A stretch of DNA of 64,000 nucleotides from NCBI RefSeq assembly GCF_040656415.1, contig NZ_JBFAMC010000001.1, positions 1,426,001 to 1,490,000 of the forward strand, read 5' to 3'. Both the position numbers and the translations under genes were made by a program. The notes beneath the pieces were generated by a model, which ran no database searches, was not told the DNA's origin, and worked only from the letters and a program-made list of their open reading frames with translations. The stretch is from Rhodococcus_F sp040656415. GTDB taxonomy: Bacteria > Actinomycetota > Actinomycetes > Mycobacteriales > Mycobacteriaceae. Below are positions 16,977 through 25,260 of the stretch, in pieces. Within the stretch, counting starts at the first letter, position 1; every line of letters starts with the position of its first letter.

Positions 16977-17261
16977 TCAGCGTTCGATCGAACCATCTGC
17001 AGTTGCGGCCTTGTTCCGGCGATACCATTTCCAGACGGCGGTAACCAGCACGGCTCCGATCAGCGATCCCAGTATTCCGCTGGGCCGCAATGATATTCCG
17101 TCACCTGCGACGGTACTGACGAGCAGCCCGCCGACCAGGGATCCGCTTATTCCGGCGATGAAGGCAAAGGTCCAGTCCAGTCGTGCGGCAGTGGTGCCCA
17201 GTATCAATTGGGCGCCCGCTCCAACAAGTATCCCGAACAGAAGAATTCCAATGATGAGCAC
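16977..17261 (-). CDS. GlsB/YeaQ/YmgE-family small membrane protein
   Basis: A 94-residue protein with three hydrophobic segments (MLIIGILLFGILVGAGAQLI, FAFIAGISGSLVGGLLV, ILGSLIGAVLVTAVW) rich in glycine, ending in a charged tail. This is the layout of the transglycosylase-associated (GlsB/YeaQ) family, linked elsewhere to envelope stress. No enzymatic residues are evident. The GTG start at 17261 has GAAAGGG upstream on the minus strand. It is divergent from the next gene. Confidence 0.78.
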   Translation of the reverse strand: MLIIGILLFGILVGAGAQLILGTTAARLDWTFAFIAGISGSLVGGLLVSTVAGDGISLRPSGILGSLIGAVLVTAVWKWYRRNKAATADGSIER

Positions 17262-17463
17262 GAGTCTGCGAACCCTTTCGTGAGTCGATGATGTACGAAC
17301 TCAATGGCGGAGAAGCACACTTCGAATCATTCTTGCTGGTTTTCCGTCGGCCCGCGGTGGAACGCGCACGACCACTGGTAGCAGATCTCGTTCGGAACTT
17401 TCGCGGTGAACAGAGCCGGGAGGGCCACACGCGCGGCGAAAACCGATCGCGTAGCTTTTAGAC

Positions 17464-18030
17464 ATGGAACTGACGAGCGTGGTCGTGGGAGATACCCGAT
17501 GTGCCGTCCGTTTGGACCGGCAGGACAGCAAGCACGCTGTTCTTCTCCTGCCCGGGGCTGGTGACTCACCGGGTGTGTACGACGACGTTTGCAAGCGTCT
17601 CCACAATTCGGATCTGCGCACGATCGTGCCCGAGGACATCACCGGTCTCGACGAGCAATCGGTGATGGCCCTGCTCGACGAGCTGAAGGTGGGGTGGGTC
17701 AATCTCGTCGGCAGTAGAGAAGGCGCTGAGCTGGCGTGGTCACTGGCCGCCCGCCAGTTCGGACGTTTCGCCAGCCTGGTGGTGGCCGATCGGGGTCACC
17801 CCGGGGCGCCCGATTCGGAGGGCATCTCACGCGAGTCCGACTGCCCGCCCGTCGAACTCCCCACCACCGTGGTGGTAGGCAAGCCCGACAGGCGGGCGGA
17901 GGTTGATGCGAGTAGGCGATTCGTCTACTCCGACTTCCGTGTGGTCCAACTCGACGGCGTCGCCAACATTCCGGCGTCCGCTCCCGCCGAGTTGGCTACC
18001 GAGATCGTGTTGCGAACCAGCCCCTGGTAG
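17464..18030 (+). CDS. Alpha/beta-hydrolase-fold protein lacking the catalytic residues
   Basis: A 188-residue protein with the strand pattern of a small alpha/beta hydrolase (HAVLLLPGAGDSPGVYDD, then WVNLVGSREGAELAWSLA). The place where active members have GHSxGG reads VGSREGA, so the nucleophile serine of GxSxG is replaced by Arg. The usual GxGH histidine region reads DGVANIP. It therefore looks catalytically dead or changed. ATG 17464 has no strong ribosome-binding site. The 202 bases between it and the divergent GlsB-like gene must hold both promoters; I could not assign hexamers there. Confidence 0.6.
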   Translation: MELTSVVVGDTRCAVRLDRQDSKHAVLLLPGAGDSPGVYDDVCKRLHNSDLRTIVPEDITGLDEQSVMALLDELKVGWVNLVGSREGAELAWSLAARQFGRFASLVVADRGHPGAPDSEGISRESDCPPVELPTTVVVGKPDRRAEVDASRRFVYSDFRVVQLDGVANIPASAPAELATEIVLRTSPW

Positions 18031-18055
18031 AGCCGGACCGCGCCGAGCATGGTGC

Positions 18056-18385
18056 TCAGCGAGGGGCATACATGATGATGGCCATACCCAGCAGACAGAC
18101 GAGGGTGCCCGCAACGTCCCACCGATCCGGGCGGAATCCGTCGGCGACCATTCCCCAGATGAGGGACCCCGCGACGAAGACTCCGCCGTAGGCGGCGAGG
18201 ATCCGTCCGAAATGGGCATCGGGCTGCAAGGTGGCGACGAAGCCGTATGCCCCGAGTGCCGCTACACCGGCGCCGATCCAGATCCAGCCTCGATGCTCGC
18301 GGATTCCCTGCCAGACCAGCCAGGCGCCGCCGATCTCGAACAAAGCCGCGACCAGGAACAACGCGGCAGATCGGGCGACTGTCAC
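18056..18385 (-). CDS. UPF0060 (YnfA) family membrane protein
   Basis: A 109-residue membrane protein with four hydrophobic helices. The family pattern is visible: FLVAALFEIGGAWLVWQ at the start, GRILAAYGGVFVAGSLIWG in the middle and DVAGTLVCLLGMAIIMYAPR at the end. The fold resembles small multidrug-resistance proteins, but its transport role is not established. The GTG start at 18385 overlaps the mtr stop as GTGA, so it is translated from the mtr message. Longer in-frame versions run into mtr and are not supported. Confidence 0.87.
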   Translation of the reverse strand: MTVARSAALFLVAALFEIGGAWLVWQGIREHRGWIWIGAGVAALGAYGFVATLQPDAHFGRILAAYGGVFVAGSLIWGMVADGFRPDRWDVAGTLVCLLGMAIIMYAPR

Positions 18386-19767
18386 TCGACCGGCAAGTCG
18401 AGGCCGAGGAGAGCATTCTCGACCACTTCGGGGAGTGCAGGGTGGATCCAGTACTGTCCCCGCGCCATTTGCTGAGCAGAGAGGCCGAAGCTCATCGCCT
18501 GGATCAGAGGCTGGATCACCGTAGGTGCCTGTGTGCCGATCACGTGAGCGCCCAGCAAGCGCCCTGTGCCGCGCTCGGCGATGACCTTGCAGAGGCCCTC
18601 GTCGTCCTCCATCGCCCACCCGTAGGCGACGTCACCGTACGCCTGCACCTTCACCGTCACGTCCCAGCCGGCATCGCGGGCCTGCTGCTCGGTGAGACCG
18701 ACGTGCGCGATCTGCGGGTCGGTGAAGACGGCAGCTGGGACGAACCGGTGGTCGGACCGGCGTAGTCGAGTTCCGTCCGCCCACGCATCTTGCAGGAGAT
18801 TGTGCTGGACCACACGTGCCTCGTGGTTGGCGACATGCTTGAGCTGGAACTTCGACGAAACGTCTCCGAGCGCGAAGACTCCATGGGCAGTGGTGCGTTG
18901 GAATTCGTCGACGACCACGCGCCCGTCCTCGGCGACGGCGATCCCGCCTGCGGTCGCCCCGAGGGTGTCTCCGTTGGCTCGGCGTCCGGTAGCGACGAGG
19001 AGTGTGTCACCCGAGATGACGGTGCCGTCCTCGAGTTCGACCTCGACGCCTTCGCCGGCGCGGCGTACAGCCGAGACGGCGTGGCCTCGGTGCACGTCCC
19101 ATTTCTTCTCGGCGAGATCGGTGAACCGCCGGTACACGTCGTGATCGAGGTGCCGGAGCAGGTGAGATCCGCGCGCGATGATCGAGACCCGTGTGCCAAG
19201 CGCCGAGAACACGTGAGCGAACTCTGCGGCGATGAAACCTGCGCCGATGATCACAAGGTGCTCAGGAAGTTCGGGAAGTCGCATGATGTCGTCGTTCGTG
19301 TAGTACGGCACATCCGAATCCCGCACGACTTCTGGGATTATCGGCCGCGATCCGGCCGCGATGACCACCTGGTCGGCGCTCACGACTTGACCGGTTCCGG
19401 TGTCGATGGTGCGGTCGCCGACGAAGGTCGCGTGCCCGCGGAACAGCGTCGTGTTGGGGCTGTCTTCGTCTCGATACCGCTCACCGCCTGCGGAGATCGG
19501 GTCGATACGGCCGAAGACTCGATTAACGACGTCGGGCCAGCGCACACCATCGAGCCTCGCATCCAACCCGTACTTGCCGGCATGGGTGACCGTGCGCGCG
19601 ACCTCGGCGGCGTACACGAACATCTTGGTGGGGATGCAACCCACGTTCAGGCACGTCCCGCCGAATGTGCTCTCTTCCAGGATCGCGATCTTCTGATCCG
19701 CGAACCGGTCGTCGGGCAGCGAGTTCCCAGAACCCGAACCGATGATTGCCAGATCGAAATGCGTCAC
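18382..19767 (-). CDS. mtr: Mycothione reductase
   Basis: FAD-dependent disulfide reductase that keeps mycothiol, the actinobacterial glutathione substitute, reduced with NADPH. The 461-residue product has an FAD loop near the N-terminus (IIGSGSGNS), redox cysteines in GGTCLNVGC (residues 39 and 44), a second nucleotide motif (VIIGAGFIAAEFA) and the C-terminal His-Glu pair in HPALPEVVE. The N-terminus and the two-cysteine spacing fit Mtr (Rv2855) rather than dihydrolipoamide dehydrogenase. It overlaps the upstream hydrolase gene by ATGA and the downstream ynfA-like gene by GTGA, so all three form one operon. Confidence 0.93.
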   Translation of the reverse strand: MTHFDLAIIGSGSGNSLPDDRFADQKIAILEESTFGGTCLNVGCIPTKMFVYAAEVARTVTHAGKYGLDARLDGVRWPDVVNRVFGRIDPISAGGERYRDEDSPNTTLFRGHATFVGDRTIDTGTGQVVSADQVVIAAGSRPIIPEVVRDSDVPYYTNDDIMRLPELPEHLVIIGAGFIAAEFAHVFSALGTRVSIIARGSHLLRHLDHDVYRRFTDLAEKKWDVHRGHAVSAVRRAGEGVEVELEDGTVISGDTLLVATGRRANGDTLGATAGGIAVAEDGRVVVDEFQRTTAHGVFALGDVSSKFQLKHVANHEARVVQHNLLQDAWADGTRLRRSDHRFVPAAVFTDPQIAHVGLTEQQARDAGWDVTVKVQAYGDVAYGWAMEDDEGLCKVIAERGTGRLLGAHVIGTQAPTVIQPLIQAMSFGLSAQQMARGQYWIHPALPEVVENALLGLDLPVE

Positions 19768-20774
19768 TGGTTCGCCTCTGCAGCCCTGTGACCGTGCAGC
19801 CAGTCAAGCCATAGATCCACCTCGGCGAATGCCTTCGCGCGAGGTTCGTCGGAGGAAAGGAAGACATCGTGTCGGGCACCGGGGATGGGCACGATCGTGG
19901 TGCGGTCGCCGAGGCACCCCGCCCACCGTGCGATCTGCCGGACGTCGAGCACCGCGTCGGCCGTATCAACCGCGGGGTCGTAGCGCGGAGCGAAGTATGA
20001 CGTCTTCGACCGCAGGATCAGGGCGGGAACCCCGATGTCGAGTCCACGGTGCAGCTTTGCGTGCCCGCGACGCACCGCACGTAGCCACCCGAACGTGATG
20101 GGGAAGCCTCCGAGCGGCTTCCAATCCAGGTTGTAGTTCCAGATTCCGTTGCCCTCGACATGAAGGCTCACGCCGTAGGTGTCGAGGCCGGTCTTCGGAA
20201 TGACGGACTTTTGCCTGACCTTGCCCACGGCACCGACAGCCATTGTGCCCACGCTCCGCAGGTACGACGGCCCCTGCAGATCGAACCACGGGCTGTTGAG
20301 AATCACACCGCTGATACCTAGGCCTGCGGTGCCACCCGCTTTGCGTTGCAGACGGTGAAGCCACAGCGGTAGAACCAGTCCGCCAGTCGAATGCGCGACC
20401 AGCAGAACCTCCCCGTCACCGGTCTGCTCCCGGACCACGCGCAGAGCCTCGTTCAATTCGGCGTCGTAGTACGCGAGGTCGGAAACGTAGTGCGCTGTCT
20501 GCCCCGGCTCGAGTGAACGGCCGCATTTGCGCAGGTCGAGTGCAAAAAACGCGTAGCCCTGCTTCTCGAAGTGCTCAGCGATGTGCTTCTGGAAGAAGTA
20601 GTCGGTGAATCCGTGGACGTAGAGGATGGCGCGGCCGGTCCTCTTCGTCTCTCGAGCCGCTTGATAGCGAACCAATGTCGCCTTCACTGCGCCCTCGCCA
20701 TCGGGATCGGGACCGAGCGGAATGGTCAGTTGTTCATATCCATCACCGAGAACATCAGGTGTCCATGTAGTCAC
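19764..20774 (-). CDS. Alpha/beta hydrolase (serine aminopeptidase S33 / monoacylglycerol lipase-like)
   Basis: A 336-residue cytoplasmic hydrolase. The oxyanion region is LYVHGFTDYF, the nucleophile motif is AHSTGG (Ser129) and a likely catalytic His is in GARHDVFLS near residue 310. It matches the hydrolase beside mtr in mycobacteria (Rv2854), whose substrate is not known. The GTG start at 20774 faces mqo across a 146-base divergent region. It is first in the hydrolase-mtr-ynfA operon, with an ATGA overlap into mtr. Confidence 0.82.
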   Translation of the reverse strand: MTTWTPDVLGDGYEQLTIPLGPDPDGEGAVKATLVRYQAARETKRTGRAILYVHGFTDYFFQKHIAEHFEKQGYAFFALDLRKCGRSLEPGQTAHYVSDLAYYDAELNEALRVVREQTGDGEVLLVAHSTGGLVLPLWLHRLQRKAGGTAGLGISGVILNSPWFDLQGPSYLRSVGTMAVGAVGKVRQKSVIPKTGLDTYGVSLHVEGNGIWNYNLDWKPLGGFPITFGWLRAVRRGHAKLHRGLDIGVPALILRSKTSYFAPRYDPAVDTADAVLDVRQIARWAGCLGDRTTIVPIPGARHDVFLSSDEPRAKAFAEVDLWLDWLHGHRAAEANQ

Positions 20775-20920
20775 AGATCACAATCTAATCTGCGCGCCAA
20801 CGGCGAGTTGAGGCGCACAATTGGGGGAGGTAAATCCTGCATCTACGCGCGGGTAACCTGATCGGCGAACAGCGGCAGGCGTATGTGCGTACGGCTATGG
20901 ACAAGGAAGTCGATATTCCA

Positions 20921-22441
20921 GTGTCAGATCAGAATGCGGTAGAGACGAAAACGGATGTAGTGCTTGTAGGTGCAGGCATTATGAGTGCGACGCTGGGAGC
21001 GATCCTCCGTCAGGTACAGCCCGACTGGTCGATTACCACATTCGAGCGGCTCGACGCGGCGGCCGCCGAGAGCAGCGACCCGTGGAACAACGCCGGAACT
21101 GGCCACTCCGCATTGTGTGAACTCAACTACACTCCCCAGAACTCCGACGGCAGCGTGGACGTGACAAAGGCCGTCAACGTGAACGAGCAGTTTCAAGTTT
21201 CGCGCCAGTTCTGGGCACACGGCGTCGAGAATGGCGTGTTGACCGAGCCCAAGGATTTCATCAATCCGGTCCCGCACGTGAGCTTTGTGCACGGCGAGGC
21301 CAACGCGAAGTACCTGAGAGCCCGCTACGACGCTCTTGCTGATCATCCACTGTTCGCAGGGATGGAATACATCGATGATCCCGATGAGTTCGCCCGCCGA
21401 CTGCCGTTGATGACGAAGGGTCGGGACTTCAGCGATCCGATTGCCCTCAACTGGAGCAACGATGGCACCGACGTCGACTTCGGAGCCCTCACCAAGCAAC
21501 TTCTCAGCTACCTTGGCGCCTCCGGAGGGGTCATCCACTTCGGGCACGAGGTCACCGATCTCACGAAGCAGTCCGACGGTAGCTGGGTGGTGAAGGTCAC
21601 CAACCGGCGTACCCGCGCCAAGAAGGTCGTCAGGGCGAAGTTCGTATTCGTCGGTGCGGGTGGCGGTGCACTGCACCTGCTGCAGAAGTCGGGGATCGCA
21701 GAGGCGAAGGGATTCGGTGGATTTCCCGTCAGCGGTGCCTTCTTGCGCTGCAAGAACTCGGAGCTCATCGAGGAGCACCGAGCCAAGGTCTACGGTAAGG
21801 CTGCGGTGGGTGCACCACCTATGTCTGTACCGCACCTCGACACCCGGATCATCGACAACAAGCCTGGACTCTTGTTCGGCCCGTATGCGGGCTGGTCGCC
21901 CAAGTTCCTCAAGTCAGGTCGTTTCACCGATCTGCCCCGTTCGGTGAAGCCGAACAATCTGCTGCCGATGCTCGGCGTCGGCGTCACCGAACTCGGCCTC
22001 GTCAAGTACCTGGTCGGTGAACTCGCAATGTCCGAGGCAGGTCGAATCGAGACGCTCCGTGAATTCGTCCCGAAGGCTCTCGGCAAGGACTGGGAACTGA
22101 TCACCGCAGGGCAGCGTGTCCAGGTGATTCGCCGCGCCAAGGGCAAGGGGGGCGTTCTCGAATTCGGCACAGCCGTGGTCAACGCGGGTGACGGCAGCCT
22201 CGCCGGACTGCTCGGTGCCTCACCAGGTGCGTCGACCGCTGTGCCGGCGATGCTCGACGTGCTGCAGCGCTGCTTCCCGACGCAGTACGAGTCGTGGAAG
22301 CCGAAGCTCGAGGAGATGGTGCCCTCGCTCGGTGTCAAGCTGAGCGACAACGTCGGCCTGTTCTCGCAGGTGTGGGACTGGACGTCGAAGGTGCTGCAGC
22401 TCGGCTCAGACCATGTCGAAGACGAATCGATCGCGTCCTGA
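20921..22441 (+). CDS. mqo: Malate:quinone oxidoreductase
   Basis: FAD-dependent peripheral membrane enzyme that oxidises malate to oxaloacetate and feeds electrons to menaquinone, bypassing or supporting malate dehydrogenase. The 506-residue product has the FAD motif VVLVGAGIMSATLG near residues 12-25, followed by SSDPWNNAGTGHSALCELNY, a signature of Mqo, and a C-terminal GDGSLAGLLGASPGAS region. GTG 20921 is chosen because VSDQNAVETKTDV matches family N-termini and AAGGAA lies upstream; ATG 20897 and GTG 20885 are in-frame alternatives. It is divergent from the hydrolase-mtr operon. Confidence 0.94.
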   Translation: MSDQNAVETKTDVVLVGAGIMSATLGAILRQVQPDWSITTFERLDAAAAESSDPWNNAGTGHSALCELNYTPQNSDGSVDVTKAVNVNEQFQVSRQFWAHGVENGVLTEPKDFINPVPHVSFVHGEANAKYLRARYDALADHPLFAGMEYIDDPDEFARRLPLMTKGRDFSDPIALNWSNDGTDVDFGALTKQLLSYLGASGGVIHFGHEVTDLTKQSDGSWVVKVTNRRTRAKKVVRAKFVFVGAGGGALHLLQKSGIAEAKGFGGFPVSGAFLRCKNSELIEEHRAKVYGKAAVGAPPMSVPHLDTRIIDNKPGLLFGPYAGWSPKFLKSGRFTDLPRSVKPNNLLPMLGVGVTELGLVKYLVGELAMSEAGRIETLREFVPKALGKDWELITAGQRVQVIRRAKGKGGVLEFGTAVVNAGDGSLAGLLGASPGASTAVPAMLDVLQRCFPTQYESWKPKLEEMVPSLGVKLSDNVGLFSQVWDWTSKVLQLGSDHVEDESIAS

Positions 22442-22529
22442 CGTTCGTGTCGGGGACGGGCGTGGGGTCGCCCGATCCTGGGTTGTGTGGTCTCGCGCAT
22501 TCATGTGCGCTGTGCGATAGTTGCGAGTC

Positions 22530-23078
22530 ATGGCAGCAGTGGCAGCGCTGAAGCGTTCGTGGGCGCTAGATCTCGACACAAAGACGCTCTACCAGTTACT
22601 CGAGCTTCGAGTGGAGGTTTTCGTCGTCGAGCAGGCGTGCCCCTATACCGAACTCGACGGTCGTGATCTACTCGTCGAGACACGGCACTTCTGGCTCGAG
22701 GAGGATGGCCGGGTCGTCTGTTGCCTGCGCCTGCTCGAGGAACACGAGGAAGGCCGCACGTGGTTCCGCATCGGACGGCTCTGTACCGCCGCTGACGCCC
22801 GAGGGCAGGGACACGCCACGCGCCTGCTGAGCGCGGCACTGGCCGAGGTGGGGGATGAGCCGTGCCAGATCAATGCCCAGACCTATCTCGCAGGCATGTA
22901 CGCACAGCACGGCTTCGTGCAGAACGGTGAAGAGTTCGTCGAGGACGGGATCCCGCACGTCCTCATGCGTCGCGGCGGCGGTGCCGCCGATGGCAGCGGC
23001 GGCGGTGCCGCCGATGTCGTCGTCGGCGGGCTCGCCAGTGCTCCCGGCGGCGGTGTGCCGATACTTCCCGCAGGGTGA
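22530..23078 (+). CDS. ElaA-family GNAT acetyltransferase with low-complexity tail
   Basis: A 182-residue GNAT protein. The ElaA pattern is clear: LYQLLELRVEVFVVEQACPY near residue 20, HFWLEEDGRVVCCLRLL, the acetyl-CoA loop ADARGQGHATRLL and the end INAQTYLAGMYAQHGF. The catalytic domain should stop near HVLMR at about residue 147. The remaining 35 residues are Gly/Ala rich (GGGAADGSGGGAADVVVGG), encoded partly by two 21-base direct repeats. ATG 22530 is used. The acceptor is unknown. A cobalamin riboswitch begins about 40 bases after the stop. Confidence 0.82.
   Translation: MAAVAALKRSWALDLDTKTLYQLLELRVEVFVVEQACPYTELDGRDLLVETRHFWLEEDGRVVCCLRLLEEHEEGRTWFRIGRLCTAADARGQGHATRLLSAALAEVGDEPCQINAQTYLAGMYAQHGFVQNGEEFVEDGIPHVLMRRGGGAADGSGGGAADVVVGGLASAPGGGVPILPAG
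22972..23016 (+). repeat. Two 21-base direct repeats in the elaA-like gene tail
   Basis: Bases 22972-22992 and 22996-23016 are identical, starting at a 24-base (8-codon) period. Each holds a GGCGGC...GCCGCC inverted repeat. They encode the repeated GGGAAD segments of the tail and probably expanded by slippage. Confidence 0.85.
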
Positions 23079-23118
23079 TCGAGGCAGACCCGTCGAAGCC
23101 ACGCGGGTGACCGCCGAC

Positions 23119-23285
23119 TAGGGTCGGCGAATGAATGTCCGCGGGGAAGTCCTGTTCGAATCAGGCGCGGTCCCGCCACTGTGAAGGATCCCTGATCTGC
23201 CGGCGTATTGGCAGATGTCGGGGTTTCCAAGCCAGATCGCCGCGGCGTTCGTACCGGCCAAGCTTCCGGCGAGGAAACCGGGACG
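23119..23285 (+). ncRNA. Cobalamin (B12) riboswitch
   Basis: The leader contains the conserved cobalamin-riboswitch core: GGGGAAG near 23163-23169 region start (CGCGGGGAAGTCC), then GCGCGGTCCCGCCACTGTGA around 23165-23184 (the B12 box) and AAGCCAG around 23229-23235. A stable GATCTGCC...GGCAGATG arm lies between. At the end, ACCGGCC...CCGG pairing segments (23253-23281) lie just before the ribosome-binding site of the chelatase-like gene and could sequester it. On the known mechanism, adenosylcobalamin binding would lower expression of the downstream cobalamin genes. Exact boundaries are approximate. Confidence 0.9.
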
Positions 23286-23299
23286 TGAAGGGATGCATC

Positions 23300-25228
23300 G
23301 TGCGCACGGATCGTGAAATGGACCAGACTCGGTCGAACTTCTCGGGGGGATTTCCGTTCAGCGCGGTCGTCGGCCAGGAACGGTTGCGGCTTGCGCTGGT
23401 CCTTTCCGCGATCCATCCCGGAATCGGCGGCGTTCTCGTTCGTGGCGAGAAGGGTACGGCGAAGTCGACAGTGGTGCGCGCTCTCACGGCGTTGCTGCCG
23501 GTGGTGAGCGACGAGGACGGGACACGTCCCGCGCGACTGGTCGAATTGCCGGTCGGTGCCACAGAGGACCGTGTCGTCGGATCTCTCGACCTCGAGAAGG
23601 TACTTCGCGATGGGGAGCGTGCGTTTCAACCCGGCCTGCTGGCTCAGGCTCATCAAGGAGTCCTCTACGTCGACGAAGTGAACCTATTGCACGACCACCT
23701 GGTCGACGTGCTCCTCGACGCAGCGGCGATGGGCCGCGTCTACATCGAGCGTGATGGCATCTCGCACTCTCATGACGCCCGTTTCGTTTTGGTCGGAACC
23801 ATGAATCCGGAAGAAGGCGAATTGCGGCCGCAATTGCTCGACCGGTTCGGATTGGCTGTCGACGTCGCTGCATCGAGGGACTTGGACGTTCGTATGGAGG
23901 TGGTCCGGCGCCGCCTCGACTTCGAACGTGATCCGTCACGGTTCGCCGAGCGCTATGCGGACGAGGACGCTGCTCTGGCTGCCAATATTCTGGAAGCCCG
24001 CAACCGACTCGACTCGGTCGAACTCGACGACATCGAGTTACGTCGAATTGCTTCTGTCTGTGCGTCGTTCGACGTTGACGGGATGCGCGGTGATCTGGTT
24101 CTCGCCCGGACCGCAACGGCTCACGCCGCGTGGCGCGGTGCCGATGCGGTGACGGCGGAGGATGTCAGGGTCGCTGCAGAGCTCGCCCTGCCGCATCGAC
24201 GCCGTCGTGACCCTTTCGACGAACCCGGGCTCGATGAGAAACAACTCGACGATGCGCTCCGGCAGGCGGACGAGGACGCCGAGGCCGGCTCCGAGCAACC
24301 GCCCGAGCAGGACCCGAGAACTGGGCCAGAGAGTTCGCGAGGCGCCGATACCGATCCGGACGACCCCGGTGACCCGGACGGACCGGGAGGCGGGACACCG
24401 CCGCCCACCGCACCGGAGCGCCCCGCGGGGCCGATCGGTACCCAGTTCGCCACCAAGCTTCTGCAGGTACCCGGAGTTGGTGAAGGAGCCCCGGGCCGTC
24501 GTTCCCGCTCGCGATCCTCGCGTGGCCGTGCAGTGCGATCCACCGTGGAACAGGGGCACGGACTCCATCTGGTGGGCACGCTCTTCGCTGCCGCCGGCCA
24601 ACAGGCTGCCCGGGGCCGGGCAACCGGGCGGATAATCTTGGATTCGGCCGATCTGCGCGGTGCGATCCGTGAAGGTCGGGAGAGCAACCTCGTGGTGTTC
24701 GTAGTGGACGCCTCGGGTTCGATGGCTGCGCGCGATCGGCTTTCGGCCGTTACAGGCGCTGTCGTCTCTCTTCTGCGTGACGCCTATCAGCGCCGGGACA
24801 AAGTTGCGGTGATCACCGTGCGCGGACGCTCGACGGAACTTGTGCTGCCGCCCACCTCGTCCGTCGATATCGCCGTCCGCCGCCTGCGCGGGATGAAGAC
24901 GGGCGGAAAAACTCCTCTGGCAGAAGGCTTTCTACGTGCCAGGGAGGTTGTGTTGCGGGAACGACTGCGCGACCCGCAGCGACGGGCGCTGGTCGTCGCC
25001 TTGACGGATGGGCGGGCAACGGGCGGCAAGGACGCCTTGCACCGGGCCAAGGTCGCTGCGGGGCTACTTGCCGAAACCGTCGTCGCTTCCGTGGTCGTCG
25101 ACTGCGAGACAGGCATGGTCCGGCTCGGATTGGCCTCGGAGCTGGCACGGTTGTTGCGAGGCGGGTATGTCCGCCTCGAAGAACTGTCCGCGCAACAGGT
25201 TGCGGGTGTCGTCCGCGCCGCGGCGTAA
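23300..25228 (+). CDS. Fused ChlI/ChlD-like chelatase subunit (AAA+ plus von Willebrand A domain)
   Basis: A 642-residue protein joining a ChlI-like AAA+ ATPase (Walker A RGEKGTAKST near 48-57, Walker B LYVDEVNLL near 122-130) to a ChlD-like VWA domain with the MIDAS motif DASGSMA near 470. Between them is a long acidic, proline- and glycine-rich linker (about residues 310-400). It corresponds to Rv2850c. In the riboswitch operon it probably serves as the motor for cobalt insertion with a CobN subunit encoded elsewhere. GTG 23300 is chosen for AAGGGA 7 bases upstream; GTG 23285 and ATG 23318 are in frame. The cobaltochelatase role is inferred from context. Confidence 0.87.
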   Translation: MRTDREMDQTRSNFSGGFPFSAVVGQERLRLALVLSAIHPGIGGVLVRGEKGTAKSTVVRALTALLPVVSDEDGTRPARLVELPVGATEDRVVGSLDLEKVLRDGERAFQPGLLAQAHQGVLYVDEVNLLHDHLVDVLLDAAAMGRVYIERDGISHSHDARFVLVGTMNPEEGELRPQLLDRFGLAVDVAASRDLDVRMEVVRRRLDFERDPSRFAERYADEDAALAANILEARNRLDSVELDDIELRRIASVCASFDVDGMRGDLVLARTATAHAAWRGADAVTAEDVRVAAELALPHRRRRDPFDEPGLDEKQLDDALRQADEDAEAGSEQPPEQDPRTGPESSRGADTDPDDPGDPDGPGGGTPPPTAPERPAGPIGTQFATKLLQVPGVGEGAPGRRSRSRSSRGRAVRSTVEQGHGLHLVGTLFAAAGQQAARGRATGRIILDSADLRGAIREGRESNLVVFVVDASGSMAARDRLSAVTGAVVSLLRDAYQRRDKVAVITVRGRSTELVLPPTSSVDIAVRRLRGMKTGGKTPLAEGFLRAREVVLRERLRDPQRRALVVALTDGRATGGKDALHRAKVAAGLLAETVVASVVVDCETGMVRLGLASELARLLRGGYVRLEELSAQQVAGVVRAAA

Positions 25229-25260
25229 CGCGGACGCGAATCGGCAGGAGAGGGCGAAAG

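Noticed and set aside
20775..20920. Crp site in the mqo divergent region
   Set aside because: A TGTGA half-site is present on the minus strand but the opposite arm (ACTAC) does not match.
23135..23299. N-terminal extension of the chelatase-like protein by 55 codons
   Set aside because: The frame runs through the cobalamin riboswitch core; GTG 23300 with a proper ribosome-binding site is preferred.
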